From positions 62,001-126,000 of the forward strand of contig NZ_FQUQ01000009.1 of the NCBI RefSeq assembly GCF_900129215.1: 64,000 nucleotides of DNA. The letters are read 5' to 3'. The position numbers and the translations under genes are program-made. A model generated the notes under the pieces. It did no database searches and had not been told where the DNA came from. It saw nothing but the letters and a program-made list of their open reading frames with translations. Below, piece after piece: positions 9,210-17,034 of the stretch. This stretch comes from Pedobacter caeni. GTDB taxonomy: Bacteria; Bacteroidota; Bacteroidia; Sphingobacteriales; Sphingobacteriaceae. The stretch's first letter is position 1. Each line of letters begins with the position of its first letter.

Positions 9210-10088
9210 ATGAAAGGAAAATGCCTTTATTTATTTGTGATTTGTATTGCTATGGCGATGGTGTCATGCAAGAAAGATAAGGTTGCACCGATTGTTGAGG
9301 TGGAACCTCCTGCGCCTGTGGTGGTAGAAGACAGCAATTATGAGGCCGTTGCAAATACTTTTTCTGTTTCTGCAGTATTGGGAGGAGCAAAGTTTGATTG
9401 GCAGAACCCGGCAAAAAAGCCTGTTGCCATTAAGATTAAGTACGTGGAAGATGGCTTGTCAAAAGAAAAGCTAGTTGCGGAGAGCATTGATGCGATTGGA
9501 ACGTTAACAATTCCAATCGGTGGCAGAACCTCTTTTTCTGTTTTTGTTTCTAATGTAGGCGGGAAATCCATTGCCAACAGACCAATGGCAATCTTCCCTG
9601 AGTTGTTGCCCGAAGTTAAGTTGGTAAAGACCGGATGGACTGCTTCTGCTTCCAGTGAGATTAACGATGCTGATAACGAATTTAACGGTGCTGAAAACAT
9701 CGTAGATGATGTAAAAGCACCCAGTTTGTCTGCCGGAGCCGGTACACCCTCTTTTTGGCAAACAAACTATAATGCTGAGCCGATGCTGATTTACCCACAC
9801 TGGCTGATTGTTGATATGAAAAAGGCTGAAAAGATCACTAAAATTGGATTGAATGCGCATATTGATGCGAATCAGGGTTTTACAGCTTTCAGGCTGGAAG
9901 GTAGTACTGATGGGGTTGACTTTAATGATATTGGTGGTGGTGGACAAAAGGTTTTTAGCCCGGGAACAAAGCAAGAACAGCTGTTTGGTGTAACCAGTCC
10001 TGTTGCCATCCGTTATGTTAAGATCACCCTGTTGGCTGGGTCACCTTACCCTTGTCTGGGGAATTTCGAGGCTTATGCAAGAAAATAG
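9210..10088 (+). CDS. Discoidin (F5/8 type C)-like surface lipoprotein
   Basis: The 292-residue protein has a lipoprotein signal (Cys20 followed by KKDK). An N-terminal fibronectin-like strand region (about 45-140, FDWQNPAKKPVAIKI) resembles DUF4959-type domains. The C-terminal discoidin-like domain (about 150-290) shows WTASASSEINDADNEFNGAEN, FWQTNYNAEPMLIYPHWLIVDM and a final IRYVKITLL...NFEAYARK. Such domains bind carbohydrate or protein ligands. It is the last gene of the left-end lipoprotein locus. Start 9210 fits the signal peptide; the upstream ATG at 9180 would add ten residues before it. Confidence 0.8.
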   Translation: MKGKCLYLFVICIAMAMVSCKKDKVAPIVEVEPPAPVVVEDSNYEAVANTFSVSAVLGGAKFDWQNPAKKPVAIKIKYVEDGLSKEKLVAESIDAIGTLTIPIGGRTSFSVFVSNVGGKSIANRPMAIFPELLPEVKLVKTGWTASASSEINDADNEFNGAENIVDDVKAPSLSAGAGTPSFWQTNYNAEPMLIYPHWLIVDMKKAEKITKIGLNAHIDANQGFTAFRLEGSTDGVDFNDIGGGGQKVFSPGTKQEQLFGVTSPVAIRYVKITLLAGSPYPCLGNFEAYARK

Positions 10089-10145
10089 TCAAACCATATT
10101 TAGGAGGGCTTTTTTATATAGATTTTCTAATTAAAACTTAGACGT

Positions 10146-10235
10146 ATGGAGTTACATGAATGGGTAATTGTAGTTTTAGCAGTTATAGACGGGGTGCTTG
10201 TTCTGGGGCTAAGCTTTATGGATAAAAAAATTTAA
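10146..10235 (+). CDS. Possible 29-residue single-pass membrane microprotein
   Basis: An ORF of 29 codons encodes a peptide with a short N-terminus (MELHEWV), one hydrophobic helix of about 19 residues (roughly 7-25) and a charged end (MDKKI). It starts 57 bp after the discoidin gene and its stop directly abuts a strong intrinsic terminator at 10236. That position suggests it is the last cistron of the transcript. No homologue is recognised and no clear ribosome binding site is seen. Chance occurrence cannot be excluded. Confidence 0.4.
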   Translation: MELHEWVIVVLAVIDGVLVLGLSFMDKKI

Positions 10236-10272
10236 CAGCAAAAAGGCCAATCACTGATTGGCCTTTTTGCTG
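10236..10272. terminator. Bidirectional intrinsic terminator
   Basis: A 16-base arm (CAGCAAAAAGGCCAAT) is repeated in inverted form after a five-base loop. A and T runs on both flanks let it act on either strand. It lies between the rightward SusD-locus transcript and the leftward gene at 10286-10633. Confidence 0.85.
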
Positions 10273-10285
10273 TTCATAATGAGGG

Positions 10286-10633
10286 TTAGGTGAAGAGTTC
10301 CTGAAGATCCCTGTCTGCGGTAGGGATTTTTTTCAGGAAGTCGTCGAATCCAGCTCCTTCCTGAGAGCTGTACATGCCATAGGCATCTAAAATATATCCG
10401 ATCTGTCCATCTTTATCTTCTAATATATATAGAATGGAATTGTCTCCCGGATCGGAAGCCCCTTCAAAGCGGTATGTTTTTATGACGGTTAAATCTTCAG
10501 GGTTATAAATCTTATTGAGACCAACACCTTGCATTTTACCATGATCTGTCATCTTAATTTCGTTGTCCAGGCCTTTAAGCCTTAACTTTTCTAAAATCTG
10601 GCTAAGCGTATTCATTTCTACCGGCTGTTCCAT
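10286..10633 (-). CDS. Conserved small Bacteroidetes protein (YRFEG/DNSILY family)
   Basis: A 115-residue soluble protein with no signal peptide. It carries a YRFEGASDPGDNSILYIL block and a GYILDAYGMYSS segment. I recognise this block from small Bacteroidetes proteins that databases often label phosphoribosylpyrophosphate synthetase. The protein is far too short for that enzyme and shows no PRPP-binding loop, so that label should not be copied. The start is taken at ATG 10633 (MEQPVEM). ATG 10615 (MNTLSQ) is possible, and the upstream in-frame extension to 10717 looks non-coding. Function unknown. Confidence 0.7.
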   Translation of the reverse strand: MEQPVEMNTLSQILEKLRLKGLDNEIKMTDHGKMQGVGLNKIYNPEDLTVIKTYRFEGASDPGDNSILYILEDKDGQIGYILDAYGMYSSQEGAGFDDFLKKIPTADRDLQELFT

Positions 10634-10734
10634 AATGTTTGATGTTTTATACTTAATTAAACAATGAGAAGTAAAAAAGGTTTTTTGTTTATGTAATCGG
10701 GACAGATTTGTCATCATGGTTAAAACGTAAAACT

Positions 10735-11268
10735 ATGGCAACCTTAAGCATTCCTCAAAATGGCCAGGCCATGAAAGGAAAATCCAGAACCCGTAAACCA
10801 GTTCCTTCAGTAGACCTGACTGCAATGGTAGATTTAGCCTTCCTTTTAATCACCTTTTTTATGCTCACTACGTCATTGTCTAAGTCTCAGGCGATGGAGA
10901 TTGCCAAACCGGTAATTGATGTGCCCAGTCAGCCTTATCCGGCCTCACGTACCGTTACCTTACTTTTGGGGAAAGCGAATCATATTGTTTGGTATAGAGG
11001 GGAACCAGGGAAGGCCGAGCCGCAGAAAACGACTTTTGCCACAATTCATGAAGTTCTGAGCGCAAATAAGTTGGCCATTGCCAAGCAACATGGTAACGAT
11101 CCTTCGAAATTTATGGTGGTGATCATTAAACCGACTGAAAAATCTACCTATAAAAATTTTGTAGATGCTTTGGACGAAATGAAGATTTCGGATGTTAAAT
11201 CTTACCTGATCGACGATGGACATTTATTGAAAGAGGATGCGGATTTATTGACCGGATTGGGTTTGTAA
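10735..11268 (+). CDS. ExbD/TolR-family biopolymer transport protein (orphan copy)
   Basis: The 177-residue protein has the ExbD layout: a short cytoplasmic N-terminus, one membrane helix with the essential Asp (VDLTAMVDLAFLLITFFML, about residues 27-45), and a periplasmic domain. It is a clear paralogue of the ExbD at 17659-18195, sharing VDLTAMVDLAFLLITFFMLT, LLGK, the W-Y-GE-GK pattern, IIKPT and TYKNFVD. ExbD couples proton flow through ExbB to TonB. This copy stands alone, without ExbB or TonB beside it, so it must borrow an ExbB (for example 16108-16947) or serve another motor. Start 10735 (MATLSIPQ) is preferred over an upstream frame extension to 10708. Confidence 0.88.
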   Translation: MATLSIPQNGQAMKGKSRTRKPVPSVDLTAMVDLAFLLITFFMLTTSLSKSQAMEIAKPVIDVPSQPYPASRTVTLLLGKANHIVWYRGEPGKAEPQKTTFATIHEVLSANKLAIAKQHGNDPSKFMVVIIKPTEKSTYKNFVDALDEMKISDVKSYLIDDGHLLKEDADLLTGLGL

Positions 11269-11297
11269 GCCCGGAAGATGTTGGAAAGGTTTTAAAA

Positions 11298-11345
11298 CAA
11301 AAATGGCTGAATGCACACCTTAATGATGTTTATTCAGCCATTTTG
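11298..11345. terminator. Bidirectional intrinsic terminator
   Basis: Inverted repeat with arms CAAAAATGGCTGAAT and ATTCAGCCATTTTG around an 18-20 base loop. It lies between the convergent exbD-like gene and metK, and A/T runs serve both directions. Confidence 0.75.
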
Positions 11346-11360
11346 CAATTTTAGTTTTGC

Positions 11361-12611
11361 TTATAGCGCAAATGCAGCTTTTACTTTATCTACGAAATCA
11401 AGTTTTTCCCAGGTAAATAGTTCTACAGTTACTACTTTTTCTTCTCCATTTGGTGTTCTGAAAGTTTTAGTAACGGTCTCAGGTTTACGCCCCATATGAC
11501 CATAGGCAGCAGTTTCGCTGTAGATCGGGTTTCTTAACTTCAGGCGTTGTTCAATGAAATAAGGACGCATATCAAATAAGCCTTCTACGATTTTCGCGAT
11601 CTCGCCATCTGTTTTGTTTACTTTAGACGTTCCGTAAGTGTTGATGTAAATTCCCATTGGTTTAGCTACACCGATCGCATAACTCACCTGAACAAGGATT
11701 TCTTCTGCAACACCGGCAGCTACCAGATTTTTAGCGATGTGACGTGTGGCATAAGCCGCGCTTCTATCTACTTTACTTGGGTCTTTACCAGAAAACGCGC
11801 CACCACCATGTGCACCTTTACCACCATAAGTATCCACGATGATTTTACGGCCGGTTAAGCCGGTATCACCATGTGGGCCACCGATCACAAATTTACCGGT
11901 TGGGTTGATGTGGTATTCAATGGCATCATTAAACAAATGTGCATATTGAGGATATTTAGCAATAATTCTTGGAATCAGGATCGCTACAAGGTCTGTCTTG
12001 ATTTTTGCCAGCATGGTTGATTCTTCATCAAAATCATCATGTTGAGTAGAAATTACAATGGCATCAATGCGGACAGGCTTGTTGTTGTCGTCATATTCTA
12101 AGGTTACCTGAGATTTTGCATCAGGGCGTAAATAAGTGATTTCGTTATTTTCGCGTCTTAAAGCAGCAAGTTCCTGTAAAAGCTTATGAGAAAGGTCAAG
12201 GGCTAAAGGCATGTAATCTTCGGTTTCGTTGGTTGCATAACCAAACATCATTCCCTGATCACCTGCACCTTGTTCTTCTTTGCTGCTTCTGTCTACACCT
12301 TGATTGATGTCCTGAGATTGTTCATGTATTGCAGAAAGAATTCCGCAAGAGTTGGCCTCAAACATGTACTCACTTTTAGTATAGCCAATTTTTTTGATTA
12401 CATCACGCGCAATCTGTTGCACATCAAGATAAGTTTTGGACTTTACTTCACCAGCTAAAATCACCTGGCCGGTAGTAACTAGTGTTTCACATGCAACCTT
12501 TGACTCAGCGTCAAAAGCAAGGAAATTATCAATTAATGCGTCTGAGATTTGATCTGCGATCTTATCTGGGTGACCTTCGGAAACAGATTCTGATGTAAAT
12601 AAGTATGACAT
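11361..12611 (-). CDS. metK: S-adenosylmethionine synthase
   Basis: The 416-residue protein makes S-adenosylmethionine from methionine and ATP in the cytoplasm. Family motifs are intact: GHPDKIADQISDA near the N-terminus (ATP/metal site), GAGDQGMMFGYATNET (the GAGDQG motif), and GGGAFSGKDPSKVDRSAAY (flexible phosphate-binding loop). Length is close to normal (about 380-420). Start ATG 12611 gives the standard MSYLFTSESVSEGHP N-terminus. The 150-nt leader carries a SAM-II type riboswitch and a matching promoter, so the gene is probably repressed when SAM is abundant. It is convergent with the exbD-like gene. Confidence 0.97.
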   Translation of the reverse strand: MSYLFTSESVSEGHPDKIADQISDALIDNFLAFDAESKVACETLVTTGQVILAGEVKSKTYLDVQQIARDVIKKIGYTKSEYMFEANSCGILSAIHEQSQDINQGVDRSSKEEQGAGDQGMMFGYATNETEDYMPLALDLSHKLLQELAALRRENNEITYLRPDAKSQVTLEYDDNNKPVRIDAIVISTQHDDFDEESTMLAKIKTDLVAILIPRIIAKYPQYAHLFNDAIEYHINPTGKFVIGGPHGDTGLTGRKIIVDTYGGKGAHGGGAFSGKDPSKVDRSAAYATRHIAKNLVAAGVAEEILVQVSYAIGVAKPMGIYINTYGTSKVNKTDGEIAKIVEGLFDMRPYFIEQRLKLRNPIYSETAAYGHMGRKPETVTKTFRTPNGEEKVVTVELFTWEKLDFVDKVKAAFAL

Positions 12612-12693
12612 CTTAAATAATTAATTTTTTAATAAACAATTATATAAAATGGCCTCTGATCCTGCAATACAGGTCGTAAAATGAAGTGAATAA

Positions 12694-12766
12694 TAGGTTA
12701 GCACTTTTTTTTACGTGGTTGCAATCCCGCTATTTTTGATGATAGCATCGCAAATCAGTCCACTTT
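12694..12766 (-). promoter_or_regulatory. SAM-II type S-adenosylmethionine riboswitch upstream of metK
   Basis: Read on the minus strand, the leader contains in order GTGG (12763-12760), TGATTTG (12757-12751), ATTGCAA (12725-12719), CCACGT, an A8 run, and GTGCTAA (12704-12698). GTGG pairs with CCAC to form P1. The UGAUUUG, UUGCA, CCACGU and GCUAA blocks match the SAM-II (metA motif) consensus as I remember it. The loop is longer than usual and can form an extra hairpin (GCGATGCTA pairing with TAGC and ATTGC). It begins a few bases after the predicted start site and controls a SAM-making gene, as expected for this class. Confidence 0.85.
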
Positions 12767-12773
12767 AATGCTG

Positions 12774-12804
12774 CAAAATTACTATATATATTCAAATAGT
12801 CAAA
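12774..12804 (-). promoter_or_regulatory. metK promoter (Bacteroidetes type)
   Basis: On the minus strand there is TTTG (12804-12801), a 19-bp spacer, then TAATTTTG (12781-12774). This fits the Bacteroidetes primary sigma consensus. It would start transcription at about 12767, just before the riboswitch. Confidence 0.75.
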
Positions 12805-12842
12805 AAATATCAATTATTTTGTACCGTATTTAAACCAGCGTT

Positions 12843-13733
12843 TTGTCAAAATCGAATATTTTATTTATTATCAATCCCATCTCAGGAGGAAAAGATAAAC
12901 TGAAGATCCCGGCACTGATCGATGCAAATTTGGACCGTACCAAATTTAATGCGAACTATAGCTTCACGGAGTATATTGGTCATGCCTCAGAAATTGCGGA
13001 GGAAGCAGCGAATAAAAATTTCGACATTATCGTTGCCGTTGGAGGAGATGGAACGATTAATGAAATCGGAACAAAGGTGATGCAGCAAAATAAGATTCTC
13101 GGGATTCTTCCATTTGGTTCCGGAAATGGGTTATCGAGGTTTCTGAAGATTCCTATGAACACGACCCAGGCCATTAAAGTGATCAATGATTGTAAAGTAA
13201 GGGTAGTTGATACGGCAAAATTTAATGATAAGTGTTTCTTTAATATGGCAGGAATGGGATTTGATGCACACATCAGTTCTGTTTTTGCAGGGAATAAATC
13301 AAGGGGGCTTTCCGGTTACCTGAAGCTTGGATTTAAAGAAATGCTCAATTATAAGCCACAGACCTATCACATCACTATAGATGGGACAGAATATATCCGG
13401 AAAGCATTTGTAGTGAGTGTGGCCAATTCTTCTCAGTATGGAAATAACGCACATATCGCGCCCAATGCTTCTATTACTGATGGCTTACTCGATGTCTGTA
13501 TCATTAAAGAGTTCCCGATATACAAAATTCCGGTATTGGCTTATCATATGCTGAATGCTTCGACAGATCAATCTAATATGGTCGAGATCATTCAGGGAAA
13601 AGATATCCGGATTAAAAGAATGTCTAATGATGCCATACATATTGATGGGGAGCCTTTTTTTATGGGTAAGGAAATAGATGTTTCTATTGTCCCGTTATCA
13701 TTAAATATCATTACACCTGATTATGAAAGCTAA
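12843..13733 (+). CDS. Diacylglycerol/lipid kinase family protein (YegS/BmrU-like)
   Basis: A 296-residue cytoplasmic protein of the DAGK catalytic family, which phosphorylates diacylglycerol or related lipids with ATP. Motifs seen are FIINPISGGK at the N-terminus, VAVGGDGTINEIG (nucleotide-binding GGDGT, about residues 65-77) and ILPFGSGNGLSRFL. The C-terminal half ends with HIDGEPF. The only possible start near the conserved N-terminus is TTG 12843: an in-frame stop lies 12 bases upstream and no ATG occurs before the first motif. It overlaps the next gene by 11 bp, so the pair is probably co-translated. Confidence 0.88.
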   Translation: MSKSNILFIINPISGGKDKLKIPALIDANLDRTKFNANYSFTEYIGHASEIAEEAANKNFDIIVAVGGDGTINEIGTKVMQQNKILGILPFGSGNGLSRFLKIPMNTTQAIKVINDCKVRVVDTAKFNDKCFFNMAGMGFDAHISSVFAGNKSRGLSGYLKLGFKEMLNYKPQTYHITIDGTEYIRKAFVVSVANSSQYGNNAHIAPNASITDGLLDVCIIKEFPIYKIPVLAYHMLNASTDQSNMVEIIQGKDIRIKRMSNDAIHIDGEPFFMGKEIDVSIVPLSLNIITPDYES

Positions 13734-14076
13734 AAAGAAAATATTGAATGATTTTGGAGGGATTATGTTTTCTACAGACCCTTCTTTTGTATATGAATCA
13801 GAGACTGAAGAGGTAGCCGTACCTCTTCCTAATCAACAGCAGGACCTGAGGGTAATGCTGGATAGGAAGAACCGTGCTGGAAAAGGAGTAACGCTGGTGA
13901 CCGGTTTTATTGGCAGTACGGAGGAATTAGAATCCCTTGCCAAGCTGTTAAAGTCTAAATGCGGAGTAGGTGGAGCTGCAAAAGATGGTGAGATTCTGAT
14001 TCAGGGTGACTTTAGGGACAAGGTTTTACTTCTTCTTCAGAAAGAAGGTTATAAAGTCAAAAAATCCGGAGGTTAA
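13723..14076 (+). CDS. SUI1/eIF1-like translation factor (YciH family)
   Basis: The 117-residue protein has a variable N-terminal part (1-45) and a C-terminal SUI1 domain. That domain shows the family pattern: DRKNRAGKGVTLVTGF, LAKLLKSKCGVGGAAKDGEILIQGD and a final LLQKEGYKVKK. YciH-type proteins bind the small ribosomal subunit and affect start-codon fidelity. The gene overlaps the lipid kinase by 11 bp. Confidence 0.88.
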   Translation: MKAKKKILNDFGGIMFSTDPSFVYESETEEVAVPLPNQQQDLRVMLDRKNRAGKGVTLVTGFIGSTEELESLAKLLKSKCGVGGAAKDGEILIQGDFRDKVLLLLQKEGYKVKKSGG

Positions 14077-14193
14077 TAAAATGCCTGGATTATTTTGTAA
14101 CTAACTGGTTTTTAGCTTGTTTTCTGTTAGTGTACGGGGAACAATAAGTAAAATTTTTCCTGCAAAAGCACTGCTTTTCCCTTTTTATCTGTA

Positions 14194-14201
14194 TAACTTT
14201 G
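14194..14201 (+). promoter_or_regulatory. pckA -7 promoter element
   Basis: TAACTTTG followed by C matches the Bacteroidetes -7 consensus TAnnTTTG, 20 bp before the pckA ATG. No exact TTTG -33 box is seen at the right distance. Confidence 0.5.
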
Positions 14202-14221
14202 CCTCACTAACTTATTTATTT

Positions 14222-15826
14222 ATGAGCAAAGCACTTACGCTTAAGCCGGATTTAAGCTATTTGAATCTAAATTCAGATCAATCCTTATACCAGCTTGATG
14301 TAGCACAATTGGTTGAAGAAGCCTTAAAGAATGGAGAAGGAACACTTGCCGACACCGGAGCATTGGCAATTGATACAGGTAAATTTACCGGTCGTTCTCC
14401 AAAAGACAGATTTATTGTTTGTGATGAACTGACTGAAGATTCCGTTTGGTGGGGAGATATAAATATTAAATTTAGCCCGGAGAATTTCGACGCCCTTCTG
14501 GAAAAGGTAACGACACACCTTAATCAAAAGAAATATTATGTAAGGGATGCTTATGCATGTGCGGATGAGAGTTATAAAACTACAATCAGAGTAGTCACAG
14601 AGACTGCTTACCAGAATTTATTTGCGAATAACCTGTTTTTAAGGTTTGGAAAAGAGGAAGTTGGAGAAACACCGGAATGGACCATCATTGCTGCACCAAC
14701 ATTTTTTGCTGATCCGGCTATTGATGGTACCCGTCAGGGAAATTTCTCCTTATTGAATTTTTCTAAGAAAATGATCCTTATCGGAGGATCAGGTTATACC
14801 GGGGAGATTAAAAAAGGAATCTTTTCTGTGCTTAATTTCATCTTGCCTGAGCAAAGGAATACCTTATCTATGCATTGTTCCGCAAATGTGGGAGAAGCTG
14901 GTGATACCGCAATCTTTTTTGGATTGTCAGGAACGGGGAAAACAACGCTTTCTGCTGATCCTGAAAGAGGGCTGATCGGAGATGATGAGCATGGTTGGGG
15001 AAAAGAAACGATTTTCAACTTTGAGGGTGGTTGCTATGCCAAGTGTGTAGACCTTACCGAAGAGAAGGAGCCTCAGATCTTTAGAGCGATCAAATTCGGA
15101 TCGTTACTGGAGAATACCAATTATTTTCCGGGAACGCGGGAAGTAGATTTCACAAATATTGATAAAACAGAAAATACAAGGGTAGCCTATCCGATCAATT
15201 ATATTGAGAATGCAGTGGCACCATCTATTGCCGGTGTTCCTAAAAATATATTTTTTCTGACTGCAGATGCTTTTGGGGTGTTGCCTCCGATTTCGAAATT
15301 GACCCCTGGTCAGGCGATGTTCCATTTTATTTCGGGATATACGGCGAAGGTTGCGGGAACGGAAGCTGGTGTAACTGAGCCACAAGTGACTTTCTCTGCC
15401 TGTTTTGGAAAGGCATTCCTGCCTTTACACCCGACAAAATATGCCTCGCTTCTTGGCGAAAAGATGCGTGCACACAATGTCAACGTATGGTTGGTGAACA
15501 CTGGATGGAGTGGTGGTGCTTACGGCGTTGGAAAGCGGATGAAACTGGCTTATACAAGAGCGATGATTACCGCTGCCTTAAAAGGTGAATTGGAAAAAGA
15601 AAGCTTCAATGCGGATCCTGTCTTTGGTTTACATATTCCGGATGCATGTCCGGGTGTCCCATCAGAAATATTACATCCTAAAAATACCTGGGAAGACAAG
15701 AAAAAATACGACCAAAAAGCGAATGAACTTTCGCTGGCATTTGTGAACAATTTTAAACAGTTTGAGGCTTACGCGAGTGAAGAAATGCTTGCTTCATTCC
15801 CTAAAGTTGTCGAAAACGCGCCTTAA
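14222..15826 (+). CDS. pckA: Phosphoenolpyruvate carboxykinase (ATP)
   Basis: The 534-residue enzyme converts oxaloacetate and ATP to phosphoenolpyruvate and CO2, the first committed step of gluconeogenesis. Signatures present are TGRSPKDRF (substrate-binding Arg), HCSANVGEAGDTAIFFGLSG followed by TGKTTLSADPERGLIGDDEHGW (kinase-1a P-loop and metal site), and NFEGGCYAK. Length is typical of the ATP-dependent family. Start 14222 (MSKALTLKPDLSYL) is preferred because the frame extends back to 14117 only through unconserved sequence and a -7 element lies between. A terminator follows. Confidence 0.97.
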   Translation: MSKALTLKPDLSYLNLNSDQSLYQLDVAQLVEEALKNGEGTLADTGALAIDTGKFTGRSPKDRFIVCDELTEDSVWWGDINIKFSPENFDALLEKVTTHLNQKKYYVRDAYACADESYKTTIRVVTETAYQNLFANNLFLRFGKEEVGETPEWTIIAAPTFFADPAIDGTRQGNFSLLNFSKKMILIGGSGYTGEIKKGIFSVLNFILPEQRNTLSMHCSANVGEAGDTAIFFGLSGTGKTTLSADPERGLIGDDEHGWGKETIFNFEGGCYAKCVDLTEEKEPQIFRAIKFGSLLENTNYFPGTREVDFTNIDKTENTRVAYPINYIENAVAPSIAGVPKNIFFLTADAFGVLPPISKLTPGQAMFHFISGYTAKVAGTEAGVTEPQVTFSACFGKAFLPLHPTKYASLLGEKMRAHNVNVWLVNTGWSGGAYGVGKRMKLAYTRAMITAALKGELEKESFNADPVFGLHIPDACPGVPSEILHPKNTWEDKKKYDQKANELSLAFVNNFKQFEAYASEEMLASFPKVVENAP

Positions 15827-15881
15827 AGCATTTTTTTTGCTCAAAAATTTGCATTTCAATTTTTTTTTAGTTTTAATTGTG

Positions 15882-15914
15882 AAAGATTGTCTCCGCACCG
15901 AGACAATCTTTTTT
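15882..15914 (+). terminator. Intrinsic terminator after pckA
   Basis: Arms AAAGATTGTCTC and GAGACAATCTTT around the loop CGCACC are followed by a T run. It sits 55 bp after the pckA stop codon. Confidence 0.85.
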
Positions 15915-15976
15915 AATATACGCCGATACGGACAGGGGGGAGAAGTCTCAAAGGGAAGGAACTAACGATTATTTAA

Positions 15977-16006
15977 TTTGGAATTAAAATCAAAGTTATA
16001 AATTTG
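15977..16006 (+). promoter_or_regulatory. Promoter of the exbB-exbD-tonB operon
   Basis: TTTG (15977-15980), an 18-bp spacer and TAAATTTG (15999-16006) fit the Bacteroidetes promoter pattern. It implies an A-rich leader of about 95 nt before the exbB ATG, with no further structure recognised. Confidence 0.65.
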
Positions 16007-16107
16007 TTCTTACAACAATTGTTTGTAATGATCGTTGTGTGTATTACAGAATATTAATCTAAATTTAAAAAAAACACAAGTACTAAAAACTAAAAAACTA
16101 AAAAAAA

Positions 16108-16947
16108 ATGGCAAACGCACCAAAACCAACAACAGTTAAAAAAGAAAGCTCATCTGCTTCAAATTTATTCGCTACGTTAACAATTCCTATTTGTATCATT
16201 ATCGGGATACTAGTCTTCAAATTTATCCTGGGTGATAGAAATAACTTTATTGATGGTGCAGATCCGGATTTGCATGACACTATGCCAAAAGTAGGTAACT
16301 ATATGGGTATGGCTTACAAAGGTGGTGTAATCGTACCGGTACTAATGGGTATGTTCTTAATGGTTATCGTGTTCTCTATTGAGCGTATGATCGTTATTAG
16401 TAAAGCAACAGGTAAAGGTAGTTTAGATGCTTTTGTTAAAAAAATCCAAGGACTTTTAAACTCAAATAACATCGAAGGTGCTATGGCTGAGTGTGATAAA
16501 CAACAAGGTTCTGTAGCTAACGTAATCAAATCTGGTTTGAAAAAATACAGAGAAATGGAAGTTGAGCCGAACATGGATACAGATCAGAAATGTTTAGCTA
16601 TCCAGAAAGATATCGAAGAAGCAACTACATTAGAAATGCCAATGTTAGAGCAAAACTTAACCGTTATTGCAACATTAGTATCAGTAGGTACATTAACAGG
16701 TCTATTAGGAACAGTAACAGGTATGATCAAGGCCTTCGGTGGTTTGGCTAACTCTGGTGCTCCGGATCAGGCTGCATTAGCAACTGGTATCTCTGAGGCT
16801 TTGATTAACACAGCAACTGGTATTGGTACTTCTACTTTCGCAATTATCATGTACAACATCTTGACTTCAAAAATTGATAAATTAACTTATGCAATTGATG
16901 AAGCAGGTTTCAGCATCATCCAAACTTACGCTTCTACGCATAAATAA
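16108..16947 (+). CDS. exbB: MotA/TolQ/ExbB proton channel protein
   Basis: A 279-residue inner-membrane protein forming the proton channel of the TonB motor. It has an extra N-terminal membrane helix (about 18-36), a second at about 70-90 (VPVLMGMFLMVIVFSIERMI), a cytoplasmic loop, and the conserved C-terminal pair with LTVIATLVSVGTLTGLLGTV and TGIGTSTFAIIMYNIL. The bacterial ExbB core is about 230 residues; the longer N-terminus is common in Bacteroidetes. It is the first gene of the exbB-exbD-exbD-tonB operon and lies about 90 bp before the first exbD. Codon use is strongly A/T-ending, which may indicate high expression. Confidence 0.92.
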   Translation: MANAPKPTTVKKESSSASNLFATLTIPICIIIGILVFKFILGDRNNFIDGADPDLHDTMPKVGNYMGMAYKGGVIVPVLMGMFLMVIVFSIERMIVISKATGKGSLDAFVKKIQGLLNSNNIEGAMAECDKQQGSVANVIKSGLKKYREMEVEPNMDTDQKCLAIQKDIEEATTLEMPMLEQNLTVIATLVSVGTLTGLLGTVTGMIKAFGGLANSGAPDQAALATGISEALINTATGIGTSTFAIIMYNILTSKIDKLTYAIDEAGFSIIQTYASTHK

Positions 16948-17034
16948 AAAATAATGTATTTTTTTTTACCGGCTTTTATGGAAAACCGGAAGAATTAACA
17001 TCATTAGTTAAATACATCAATAATTTTTAAAATT

